A DNA stretch of 5,929 nt, taken from positions 1-5,929 of the forward strand of contig QNDG01000122.1 of the NCBI GenBank assembly GCA_003645915.1. Direction: 5' to 3'. The notes beneath the pieces are model-generated. The model had not been told where the DNA came from. It did no database searches and saw nothing but the letters and a program-made list of their open reading frames with translations. The stretch comes from Candidatus Zhuqueibacterota bacterium (GTDB taxonomy: Bacteria > Zhuqueibacterota > QNDG01). Position 1 is the stretch's first letter. Every line of letters begins with the position of its first letter. This document shows, piece after piece, positions 1-5,762 of the stretch. A program made the translations under genes and the position numbers.

Positions 1-2
1 GT

Positions 3-494
3 TTTCAGATATATACGGAATTTGAAGGAAGCTATAAAAAGCTGTACTCAGACCTGTCGTACCAGCGGTTTTTAATTTATGGTGATTTTTACCTTACAAA
101 AGGCCGCAGTACAAGCCGTTTATACCTTTTTTCCGGCCGCAGTTCAACAAGTCTTCCCATGTATAAATTCTTTAATCAGGGAAAGGTGGATGCTTTTGCA
201 GGAATGAGATGGGATCAGCTTTTTGCAGGACAGATGGATCTTGTTAGAATGGAATACAGATATCAGGTTCACAGATTTCTGTATATTCGTGCAATTGGAA
301 ATGCTGCTTTTGACATAAGAGATACAGGTAATCAGAAAGGTTCGGGGAAAAGTGTGTTCGGATACGGATTCGGGTTTACGTTTGCATACCCCATAGGTAG
401 CCTGGAATTTGTTTTAAGCAGAGGAGACAGGAATTTCAGCAGTCCCCGTGAAGTTCAGACATGCGCGTATCTTTCAATAGGAGCTAAGTTTTAA
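3..494 (+). CDS. C-terminal beta-barrel of an Omp85-superfamily outer-membrane protein, probably a patatin-like phospholipase (5' end missing)
   Basis: The frame is open from the left edge, giving 163 residues and a TAA stop; the true start lies outside the window. The sequence reads as amphipathic beta-strands: alternating polar and hydrophobic or aromatic residues with Gly/Asn turns, and no hydrophobic helices. The segment with LPMYKFFNQGKVDAFAGM, followed by a strand with MEYRY, resembles the pattern 'P-y-f-GG-...-G-...-EYRY' seen in the barrels of Omp85 proteins, above all patatin-type (PlpD-like) phospholipases and related surface antigens. The last strand is preceded by a YPIGSLEF segment and ends in phenylalanine, the usual C-terminal signal for BAM-mediated barrel assembly. 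The substrate-processing domain, if any, is upstream and unseen, so the patatin assignment is an inference; BamA/TamA-like or another Omp85 barrel is the alternative. An internal ATG at 159 is not the start, since the barrel pattern continues upstream of it. Confidence 0.72.
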   Translation, partial: FQIYTEFEGSYKKLYSDLSYQRFLIYGDFYLTKGRSTSRLYLFSGRSSTSLPMYKFFNQGKVDAFAGMRWDQLFAGQMDLVRMEYRYQVHRFLYIRAIGNAAFDIRDTGNQKGSGKSVFGYGFGFTFAYPIGSLEFVLSRGDRNFSSPREVQTCAYLSIGAKF

Positions 495-510
495 AAGTCC
501 GGGATTTTTA
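492..510 (+). terminator. Weak terminator-like hairpin at the end of the barrel gene
   Basis: A hairpin overlaps the TAA stop of the barrel gene. TAAAAGTC (492-499) can pair with GATTTTTA (503-510), with one G-U pair and a three-base loop CGG. It has the A-tract, stem, T-tract layout of an intrinsic terminator, but the stem is mostly A-T, so it would be weak. No other stem-loop between 495 and the next gene looks better. Confidence 0.3.
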
Positions 511-633
511 CAATGTGTGGTAAAGCTTGATAATGAAGTTGCTTGTTAATGCTTTTGTTGCTATTTTAAATTGCGTGCAGCTATATTGCAGGCCCGTTAT
601 GAGTAAACAAAACAACAGACAAAGGATGTCGAA

Positions 634-810
634 ATGAAAAGATCAAAGAAAGATATTGCCAGACTTTTTCTGTTAGTAGGTGTGGTTTTTCTGATAATCG
701 GATTAGCGCAGCAGAATTTTTTACTTACCTTTAAAAGTGGTTTTTTTAATCTGGGAGTAATTTTTACCATCTCAGGTCTTGTGGCCACTGCTATGGCTAA
801 AAAGTCATAG
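634..810 (+). CDS. Small two-helix membrane protein, function unknown (58 aa)
   Basis: ATG at 634 follows AAAGGA (621-626) with a 7-base gap, a good Shine-Dalgarno arrangement; the frame ends with TAG at 808-810. The product has a basic N-terminus (KRSKK), a hydrophobic helix at about residues 11-25 (LFLLVGVVFLIIGLA), a short polar turn around QQN and FKSG, a second helix at about 38-54, and a basic KKS end. By the positive-inside rule both ends should lie in the cytoplasm, so it would be a helical hairpin in the inner membrane. I do not recognise a family. The ribosome binding site, the charge layout and the fit between two other co-directional genes support a real gene. A longer reading frame on the opposite strand (848-597) has no such features and looks like its shadow. 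It lies 139 bases after the barrel gene and 121 bases before the alkylation repair gene. Confidence 0.68.
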   Translation: MKRSKKDIARLFLLVGVVFLIIGLAQQNFLLTFKSGFFNLGVIFTISGLVATAMAKKS

Positions 811-923
811 TAAAAAAATAGATATTCAATTTCCAATATTATTTTCAATAAAGGCCGGGAAAGATTTGTTAATATTCCGGGTATTTAAAAATCAGAGGTG
901 AATTTATACCGAATTGAAAAACA

Positions 924-929
924 GAGGAG
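924..929 (+). promoter_or_regulatory. Ribosome binding site that favours ATG 932 over TTG 914
   Basis: GAGGAG lies 2 bases before ATG 932 (4 bases if the pairing is GAGG). That spacing is short but the match is strong. The upstream TTG at 914 has only AGAGGTG at 894-900, 13 bases away. The protein family also normally begins about where M932 would put it. Confidence 0.5.
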
Positions 930-931
930 TA

Positions 932-1648
932 ATGAAAATTATCTCATCTATAAAAAAAGATTTGCAGGAAAAAGCCGATGTAGAAAAAGTTCTTCATCTT
1001 CAGAAGTTTTTTAAAGCGGTTCCCGGCGGTTACGGGGAAGGAGACAAGTTTATTGGTGTTTCGGTTCCGGATCAGAAAAAGATTGCAAAAAAATATTATA
1101 AAGGCTGTACATTTAATGAAGCGGAAGAGCTGCTGAATGCAAAGATTCATGAATACAGGCTTACGTCACTTTTTATTATGATTAATAAATTTGAAAGGTC
1201 AAAACCAGGAGAGGAACAAAAAGCAATTGTAGATTTATATGTTAAGAATATAAAAGCCGTAAATAACTGGGATCTTGTGGATTCCTCAGCACATAGAATT
1301 TTGGGTTCTTATCTGGAGGATAAAAATAAAAGCCTGCTTTATGAATTTGCAGATTCAGGAGACCTTTGGAAACAGAGAATAGCAGTAATAACAACCTTTC
1401 ATTTTATAAGGAACGGGCAGTATTCCGATACTTTAAAAATTGCAGAAATACTGCTTGATCACAAGCATGATCTGATTCATAAGGCTGTAGGGTGGATGCT
1501 GAGAGAAGTGGGGAAACGGGATTTTGAGACAGAGTATGATTTCTTGAGAAAAAATTATAAAAATATGCCAAGAACAATGTTAAGATATGCAATAGAGAAG
1601 TTTGATGAAAAGCTGCGTAAACAGTTTCTGTACGGAGAGATAGAATAG
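932..1648 (+). CDS. AlkD-like DNA alkylation repair protein (HEAT-like-repeat DNA glycosylase)
   Basis: This is a 238-residue protein of the DNA alkylation repair family (Pfam PF08713, AlkC/AlkD type). Known members are cytoplasmic all-alpha DNA glycosylases that remove cationic N3- and N7-alkylated purines without base flipping. The N-terminal block LQKFFKAVPGGYGEGDKFIGV followed by VPDQKKIAKKY is typical of the subfamily. Residues matching the active site of Bacillus cereus AlkD are present: NNWDLVD gives W113 and D117 (AlkD W109, D113), LWKQR gives R149 (AlkD R148) and VGWMLRE gives W188 (AlkD W187). Helical repeats span the whole chain and the length matches the family. The start is chosen at ATG 932; TTG 914 would add six residues (MKNRGV) not expected in the family. 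The matches are from memory of the family, not from an alignment. No Ada or AlkA partner gene is next to it, and nothing in the upstream 121 bases is clearly a damage-response operator. Confidence 0.93.
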   Translation: MKIISSIKKDLQEKADVEKVLHLQKFFKAVPGGYGEGDKFIGVSVPDQKKIAKKYYKGCTFNEAEELLNAKIHEYRLTSLFIMINKFERSKPGEEQKAIVDLYVKNIKAVNNWDLVDSSAHRILGSYLEDKNKSLLYEFADSGDLWKQRIAVITTFHFIRNGQYSDTLKIAEILLDHKHDLIHKAVGWMLREVGKRDFETEYDFLRKNYKNMPRTMLRYAIEKFDEKLRKQFLYGEIE

Positions 1649-1763
1649 TGTGCTGATAAACGGGTGTATTCCCGGGTTATTAGTTAATATTGAATTTGCT
1701 TTAAAATATCCAGAGTTGCCAATTATTTTACAAAAGAACCGTAATAGTTTAAGTGAATGAGAT

Positions 1764-1768
1764 GGAGA
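1764..1768 (+). promoter_or_regulatory. Ribosome binding site that favours ATG 1772 over ATG 1757
   Basis: GGAGA lies 3 bases before ATG 1772, whereas ATG 1757 is preceded only by a weak AAGTGA. The two starts differ by five residues (MRWRR), so the protein call is unaffected. Confidence 0.4.
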
Positions 1769-1771
1769 AGA

Positions 1772-2488
1772 ATGGAAAAGAATATTAAAAAATTCGGTTG
1801 GACAGGCTCATTAATAATATTTGGTTCAGCGTCTTTGCTGCTGATTCTGGAAACGAGATTTTTAATTCCGTTTTTAAGCAGACAGACCGGTCTTGAAACA
1901 GTTGTAATCTGGTTTGCTGTTGCGGGGCTTGGTATGTTTTTGCCTATGCTGATACTTGCATCTTTTATCCTGAAAGGCGAAGGATATAAAATAACAAAAC
2001 AAACATGGGAACAAAGACTTCGTTTCAGAAAAATGGATAAAAACGACTGGCTGTGGACTTTGGGTTCTTTTGTTTTAATAGGAATATTAAGTTTCGGGAT
2101 TATCAAGTCAGTTGAATTCTTTACCTCATCGCTTGAAACACAACCCTCTTTTATGCATTTTGATCCTTTAACTCCAAATAGATACTGGATTCTCGTTGTG
2201 TGGATTCCATACTGGCTGCTGAATATTATGGGAGAAGAAATTTTATGGCGCGGGGTAATTCTTCCGGGTCAGGAAAAAGTAATGGGCAGGAGCGCATGGT
2301 TAGTAAATGGTATTTTATGGGGCGTTTTTCATATAGCTTTTGGGTGGCAGATTTCTTTAACTGTGATTCCGATACTTTTAATTGAACCTTATGTTGTACA
2401 GCGCAGAAAAAACACATGGATAGGAGTAATTCTTCACGCTTTAATTAATGGCCCAAGTTTTATAGCAATTGCTTTTGGCTTGTTATAG
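1772..2488 (+). CDS. CPBP (Abi/CAAX) family intramembrane metalloprotease
   Basis: This is a 238-residue polytopic membrane protein with about six or seven hydrophobic segments (near residues 11-33, 43-67, 93-112, 138-153, 175-193, 195-208 and 217-238). The family motifs (PF02517, CPBP) are intact: the EExxxR motif in GEEILWRG (E155, E156, R160), the histidine of motif 2 in WGVFHIAF (H187, with W rather than F four residues before it), and the HxxxN motif in HALIN (H222, N226). The glutamates and histidines are the expected metal ligands and catalytic residues, placed inside the inner membrane. The family includes eukaryotic Rce1-type CAAX proteases and bacterial proteins in bacteriocin immunity or anti-sigma processing; the substrate cannot be read from sequence. 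ATG 1757 is the alternative start. A 36-base gap leads to the next gene, so co-transcription with the secreted hydrolase is plausible, and processing of an envelope protein is one speculation. Confidence 0.92.
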   Translation: MEKNIKKFGWTGSLIIFGSASLLLILETRFLIPFLSRQTGLETVVIWFAVAGLGMFLPMLILASFILKGEGYKITKQTWEQRLRFRKMDKNDWLWTLGSFVLIGILSFGIIKSVEFFTSSLETQPSFMHFDPLTPNRYWILVVWIPYWLLNIMGEEILWRGVILPGQEKVMGRSAWLVNGILWGVFHIAFGWQISLTVIPILLIEPYVVQRRKNTWIGVILHALINGPSFIAIAFGLL

Positions 2489-2524
2489 GAGAGCTGCCGG
2501 ATATTCATAAGGAGATATTTATAT

Positions 2525-4042
2525 ATGAAAAGTTTGATTGTTGTAAAAAAAACAGGGATCAGACTTGTTTTGTATCTTTTACTTTTTATATCCGCCAAAT
2601 CTTCTGTTGCACAGGAGATATTCAAAGGTGTAAGAGTCTCTTATTCAATAACAGATGAACAGGTTGATTTTATAAACACTCATTTTGATTTTGTTTTAAC
2701 ACCTTTTTTAAGCAATCAGATACGCGAATCTTTTCAAGAATCCAAATTATTTTTATACCGCTCCATACAGGGTACATGGACAGATTTTAATCAGTTTGAC
2801 TGGAACCATATCAATTCCAATGAAAACATGTTCTGCCACAGCGACAGCGCAGACCAGAGTGAAAGTACAAGAATCCTCACTATCTGGAATTCATGGCTTA
2901 TGGACGGAAGAGACTTGGTTGACAGCCTTGCTGCAGACGCAATGAACCACTGGGTAAATTACTATGCTGTTACTGCTTCCAACCAGGTGCATACATATGA
3001 TTATGACGGCTTGTTTATAGATTCTGCAGGACATAAACTGGGTGAGGGTGCTGTTAACGGAATAATGCCGTGGGATTATTCTGCTGATACATGGCGGGAT
3101 GGCAGATATGCAGCACTGAGTTTTATCAAAACTTATATTTCGGACAAAAAAGTAATATTTAACGGCCTGCATTCCGGAAACGGAGCGGATTCCAGCCTGT
3201 CATTAACTGACGGAGGAATGTGGGAAGATTTTGTTTATGATATAAACGACGGCTCATATAAAGGTGTGAAAAAGTGGTGGGATGCAATTTTGTGTATGCA
3301 GAACAACAGAGATAGTTCATATCTTGTTCTTGTAATTAAGAAACCGGGATTGATTTCTGATATTCAGGCAAGAATTTTCTCTGTAGCAAGCTATCTGCTT
3401 ATCAGCAGCCCAAATGTTGTTCTGACCCTGTCTGACTGGTCAGATATTCCAAGCCTGCAGTACTATCCTGAGTTTGAGATCTCATTGGGATCTCCTCTGA
3501 GAGATTTTACAATGAGGGAGGATTCTCTTTTTATCAGAGAATTTGAGCATGGAATTGCACTGGTTAATCCGGGCTCTTCTTTATCAAAGACTTTTCAGTT
3601 AGAAAAAGATTACTATAAAATTGTTCCTGTCGGAGGCGGCCTGATCAGCTCTGCAGGGAGTTATGACGGACATCTTTCTTATGAATTGGTAAGCGGGGAA
3701 ATAGAGATTCCACCGGTAAGCGGTATGATTCTTAAGGATTCGGCTGAAAGCGGAGTATCTAATGACCATGTGGAAGGAATGAGTTTTAAACTTATGCAGA
3801 ATTATCCCAACCCTTTTAATCCTGTAACAAATATATCTTATAAAACAGACAAATCTTGTAAGGTCAGGCTTGCAGTTTTAAATGTTAAAGGACAGATCGT
3901 AGAAACTCTGATTGACGGTAATGTAGATAAGGGGATTCATACGGTTCAGTGGAAACCGGACAATGTAAGTTCAGGTGTCTATTTTTATATGATCAGTGCG
4001 GGAGGTTATAAAGACATAAAAAAATGTCTGCTTGTCAGATAA
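2525..4042 (+). CDS. Secreted putative glycoside hydrolase (GHL15-like TIM barrel) with T9SS C-terminal sorting domain
   Basis: This is a 505-residue exported protein. A good ribosome binding site (AAGGAG, 2509-2514) lies 10 bases before the ATG. Residues 1-29 form a Sec signal peptide: basic start, hydrophobic core at about 12-22, and probable cleavage after SVA at residue 29. Residues 33 to about 330 resemble putative glycoside hydrolases of the GHL15/GH114-like type: a motif YDYDGLFIDSAGH (D161, D166), a strand with VIFNGL (N213) and GGMWEDF (E234). These acidic residues at strand ends are the candidate catalytic residues. A short beta region follows (about 335-405, with HGIALVNPG). Residues 424-505 are a classic T9SS type A sorting domain, beginning QNYPNPFNP, continuing with a FlgD-like Ig fold, SSGVYFY and a basic tail KKCLLVR. 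The protein is expected to be exported by Sec, then moved across the outer membrane by T9SS, with the tail cleaved. Substrate is unknown; a surface polysaccharide is the obvious guess. The hydrolase assignment is moderate, the T9SS tail very sure. Confidence 0.9.
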   Translation: MKSLIVVKKTGIRLVLYLLLFISAKSSVAQEIFKGVRVSYSITDEQVDFINTHFDFVLTPFLSNQIRESFQESKLFLYRSIQGTWTDFNQFDWNHINSNENMFCHSDSADQSESTRILTIWNSWLMDGRDLVDSLAADAMNHWVNYYAVTASNQVHTYDYDGLFIDSAGHKLGEGAVNGIMPWDYSADTWRDGRYAALSFIKTYISDKKVIFNGLHSGNGADSSLSLTDGGMWEDFVYDINDGSYKGVKKWWDAILCMQNNRDSSYLVLVIKKPGLISDIQARIFSVASYLLISSPNVVLTLSDWSDIPSLQYYPEFEISLGSPLRDFTMREDSLFIREFEHGIALVNPGSSLSKTFQLEKDYYKIVPVGGGLISSAGSYDGHLSYELVSGEIEIPPVSGMILKDSAESGVSNDHVEGMSFKLMQNYPNPFNPVTNISYKTDKSCKVRLAVLNVKGQIVETLIDGNVDKGIHTVQWKPDNVSSGVYFYMISAGGYKDIKKCLLVR

Positions 4043-4052
4043 TTACAGAAAA

Positions 4053-4060
4053 GAGAGGAA
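4053..4060 (+). promoter_or_regulatory. Ribosome binding site that fixes a TTG start for the aldehyde dehydrogenase
   Basis: GAGAGGAA, with its AGAGGA core at 4054-4059, ends 7 bases before TTG 4067. No in-frame ATG occurs until residue 47, well inside the conserved N-terminal part of the enzyme, so TTG is the only reasonable start. Confidence 0.75.
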
Positions 4061-4066
4061 TTTATT

Positions 4067-5647
4067 TTGGGTTCTGATAAGATAATATCAATTAACCCCG
4101 CTACTCTGGAGATAAATGGAGAAGTTGAGTTAACTCCTGCAGAGGATGTTAATCTCATAGTAGAAAAGGCACGTTCAGTATTTCCGCTGTGGAGAGACAC
4201 TCCTATGTCAGTCCGTTCACTGATAATTAAGAAAGTTCAGGAATTACTGTTAGACAGGGGGATGGAATTTGCGGAACTTATAACCTGTGAAATGGGACGT
4301 CCCGTTGTGGAAAGCTTCTCTCTGGAAATAGCGGCAAGTGTTGATATTGCAGGCTATTATGCAGAGAATGCCGGAAAATTTTTAAATAACAGAAAAGTAC
4401 CTCTTCATCATCTTCTCTTTAAAAGACGGGAAAGTATAATCCGGTTTGAACCCCTAGGCGTATTTGGAGTAATATCACCCTGGAACTGGCCTCTGCTCAT
4501 TCCCCTCGGCAGTATTATACCTGCACTTCTTGCAGGCAACTGCGTTGTTTTTAAACATTCGGATCAGACGCCTCTCATATCGGAAAGAATTTATGCCCTT
4601 TTCCGTGATGCGGGAATTCCGGAAGGTGTATTTCAGATTATTCAGGGAGGGGCAGATCAAGGCAGAGCTCTTGTTGGTTCTTCCGTAGAAAAGATATTTT
4701 TTACAGGTAGTACTGACGTGGGGCGAAAAATATATAAGCAGGCATCCGATTCTTTAAAAAAATGCGTACTTGAGATGGGAGGAAGTGATCCTGCCATTGT
4801 ATGCAAGGATGCGGATATTGAATATACAAGCAGCGGTATAGTGTGGGGAGCATTCAGCAACTGCGGTCAGAACTGCAATGGTATGGAGAGGGTGTTCGTA
4901 CACAGTTCCGTTTTATCAAAGTTTGTGGAGCTGCTTTTAAGCAAGACAAAAGAACTGCGTATTGGTAGTGGTTTGGATTATGATACGGATCTGGGACCGC
5001 TGTCATCAAAAAAACAGCTTGATAAAATGAACCGGATTTTGTTTGAATCTGTCATGGCCGGATGTACTGTCCTTACAGGAGGGAAAAGGGTTGAAGGCAG
5101 TATAGGTTACTTTTTTGAACCAACAATTATCATGCGTGATAAATCCCTTTACACTCAGAAAGATGATGAGATTTTCGGACCCATTATTTATGTGACTGAA
5201 GTTGACAGCGACGAAGAGGCTGTGGAACTGGCAAACAGATCGTCATTCGGGCTGAGTTCTTCAATTTGGACAAAAAATCCGAAACACGGGATGAAACTGG
5301 CAAGGTATATAGAAGCCGGAACAGTAATGATAAATGATGTAATTGTTTCATTTGGCATGGCTGAAGCAGGCTGGACAGGTATTAAAAAAAGCGGGGTGGG
5401 CTGGGTTCACGGTGAAAAAGGGCTTGATGAAATGGTCAACATTAAATACATTAATCGTGATCCACAGGCCAGTATGCAGAAGATCTGGTGGTTTCCCTAT
5501 ACTGAAAAAATGCTTAAAACAATGAAAGCGGGGATAATTTTTCTTTTTTCAGGCAAGCTGAGGAGCGTACTTGTTAATATCCCCATTGTACTTAAAAACC
5601 TGACCGGCCAGTTATTACTGAACAGAAAAAGGTCTGATAAGTTGTGA
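4067..5647 (+). CDS. NAD(P)-dependent aldehyde dehydrogenase with an unusual C-terminal tail
   Basis: This is a 526-residue enzyme of the ALDH superfamily (PF00171), which oxidises aldehydes to acids using NAD(P). It starts at TTG, and the opening IISINPATLEINGEV is the usual family N-terminus. Expected functional residues are all present: N140 in SPWNWP, K163 in VFKHSDQTP (His where many members have Pro), FTGST at 212-216 in the cofactor site, the general base E236 in LEMGGSDP, the catalytic nucleophile C270 in NCGQNC, and E368 in DEIFGPI. The usual GGxKxSGxGR block is altered to WTGIKKSGVGWVHG (436-449), with W446 where Arg is common. The core ends near residue 465. The last 60 residues hold IWWFPYTEKM and a hydrophobic, basic stretch (about 485-515) that may touch the membrane. 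From memory, a WW-PY tail occurs in a subset of SSADH-like/diapolycopene-dialdehyde-type dehydrogenases, so a lipidic or hydrophobic aldehyde is a reasonable guess. The gene lies 24 bases after the hydrolase gene. Confidence 0.95.
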   Translation: MGSDKIISINPATLEINGEVELTPAEDVNLIVEKARSVFPLWRDTPMSVRSLIIKKVQELLLDRGMEFAELITCEMGRPVVESFSLEIAASVDIAGYYAENAGKFLNNRKVPLHHLLFKRRESIIRFEPLGVFGVISPWNWPLLIPLGSIIPALLAGNCVVFKHSDQTPLISERIYALFRDAGIPEGVFQIIQGGADQGRALVGSSVEKIFFTGSTDVGRKIYKQASDSLKKCVLEMGGSDPAIVCKDADIEYTSSGIVWGAFSNCGQNCNGMERVFVHSSVLSKFVELLLSKTKELRIGSGLDYDTDLGPLSSKKQLDKMNRILFESVMAGCTVLTGGKRVEGSIGYFFEPTIIMRDKSLYTQKDDEIFGPIIYVTEVDSDEEAVELANRSSFGLSSSIWTKNPKHGMKLARYIEAGTVMINDVIVSFGMAEAGWTGIKKSGVGWVHGEKGLDEMVNIKYINRDPQASMQKIWWFPYTEKMLKTMKAGIIFLFSGKLRSVLVNIPIVLKNLTGQLLLNRKRSDKL

Positions 5648-5653
5648 TAAAGG

Positions 5654-5677
5654 GATCGGATTTAAACAAGTCTGATC
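5654..5677 (+). repeat. Inverted repeat (hairpin) just after the aldehyde dehydrogenase gene
   Basis: GATCGGA (5654-5660) can pair with TCTGATC (5671-5677) as a 7-bp stem with one G-U pair and a 10-base loop. It starts 7 bases after the stop codon. No T-run follows, so it is more likely an RNA 3'-end structure or part of a composite terminator than a textbook one. Confidence 0.35.
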
Positions 5678-5689
5678 TGCTGTTATAGC

Positions 5690-5723
5690 ACACTTCCGGA
5701 AAACAGAAGCAGAGGGGAAGTGT
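5690..5723. terminator. Perfect 8-bp inverted repeat between convergent genes, possible terminator
   Basis: ACACTTCC (5690-5697) and GGAAGTGT (5716-5723) are perfect inverted arms around an 18-base purine-rich loop. The repeat lies midway between two convergent genes, where transcripts from both strands must stop. No T-run follows on either strand, so a standard intrinsic terminator is not clear; a protein binding site is an alternative. Confidence 0.35.
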
Positions 5724-5740
5724 CCGGTAATAAGGGCATC

Positions 5741-5753
5741 AGATTATTAATCT
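5741..5753. repeat. AT-rich inverted repeat next to the minus-strand stop codon
   Basis: AGATTA (5741-5746) and TAATCT (5748-5753) are perfect arms around a single T. On the + strand the repeat is followed by TTT and then an AT palindrome (TAAAAATTTTA, 5755-5765) that overlaps the stop of the minus-strand gene. It may help termination of either transcript, but the stem is A-T rich and the loop would have to open. Confidence 0.25.
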
Positions 5754-5762
5754 TTAAAAATT

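Noticed and set aside
539..567. Promoter-like pair TTGCTT (539-544) and TATTTT (562-567) with a 17-base spacer
   Set aside because: In AT-rich intergenic DNA such matches occur by chance, and FCB bacteria often use a different consensus (TTTG / TAnnTTTG) that I do not find here.
822..839. AT-only inverted repeat ATATT / AATAT after the small membrane protein gene
   Set aside because: A five-pair A-T stem with an 8-base loop is too weak to call a terminator.
597..848. 83-residue open frame on the minus strand
   Set aside because: It lies antisense to the 58-residue membrane protein gene, has no convincing ribosome binding site, and its composition looks like the complement of hydrophobic codons. 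The + strand frame has a good ribosome binding site and sensible topology.
914..931. Longer N-terminus for the alkylation repair protein from TTG 914
   Set aside because: The nearest Shine-Dalgarno-like match is 13 bases away and the six extra residues are not expected in the family; ATG 932 has GAGGAG directly upstream.
1661..1674. CGGG / CCCG hairpin after the alkylation repair gene
   Set aside because: It has only four base pairs and no T-run, so it is not supportable as a terminator.
1723..2106. 127-residue minus-strand frame overlapping the CPBP protease gene
   Set aside because: It is antisense to a gene with intact family motifs and shows no recognisable domain; it is a shadow frame.
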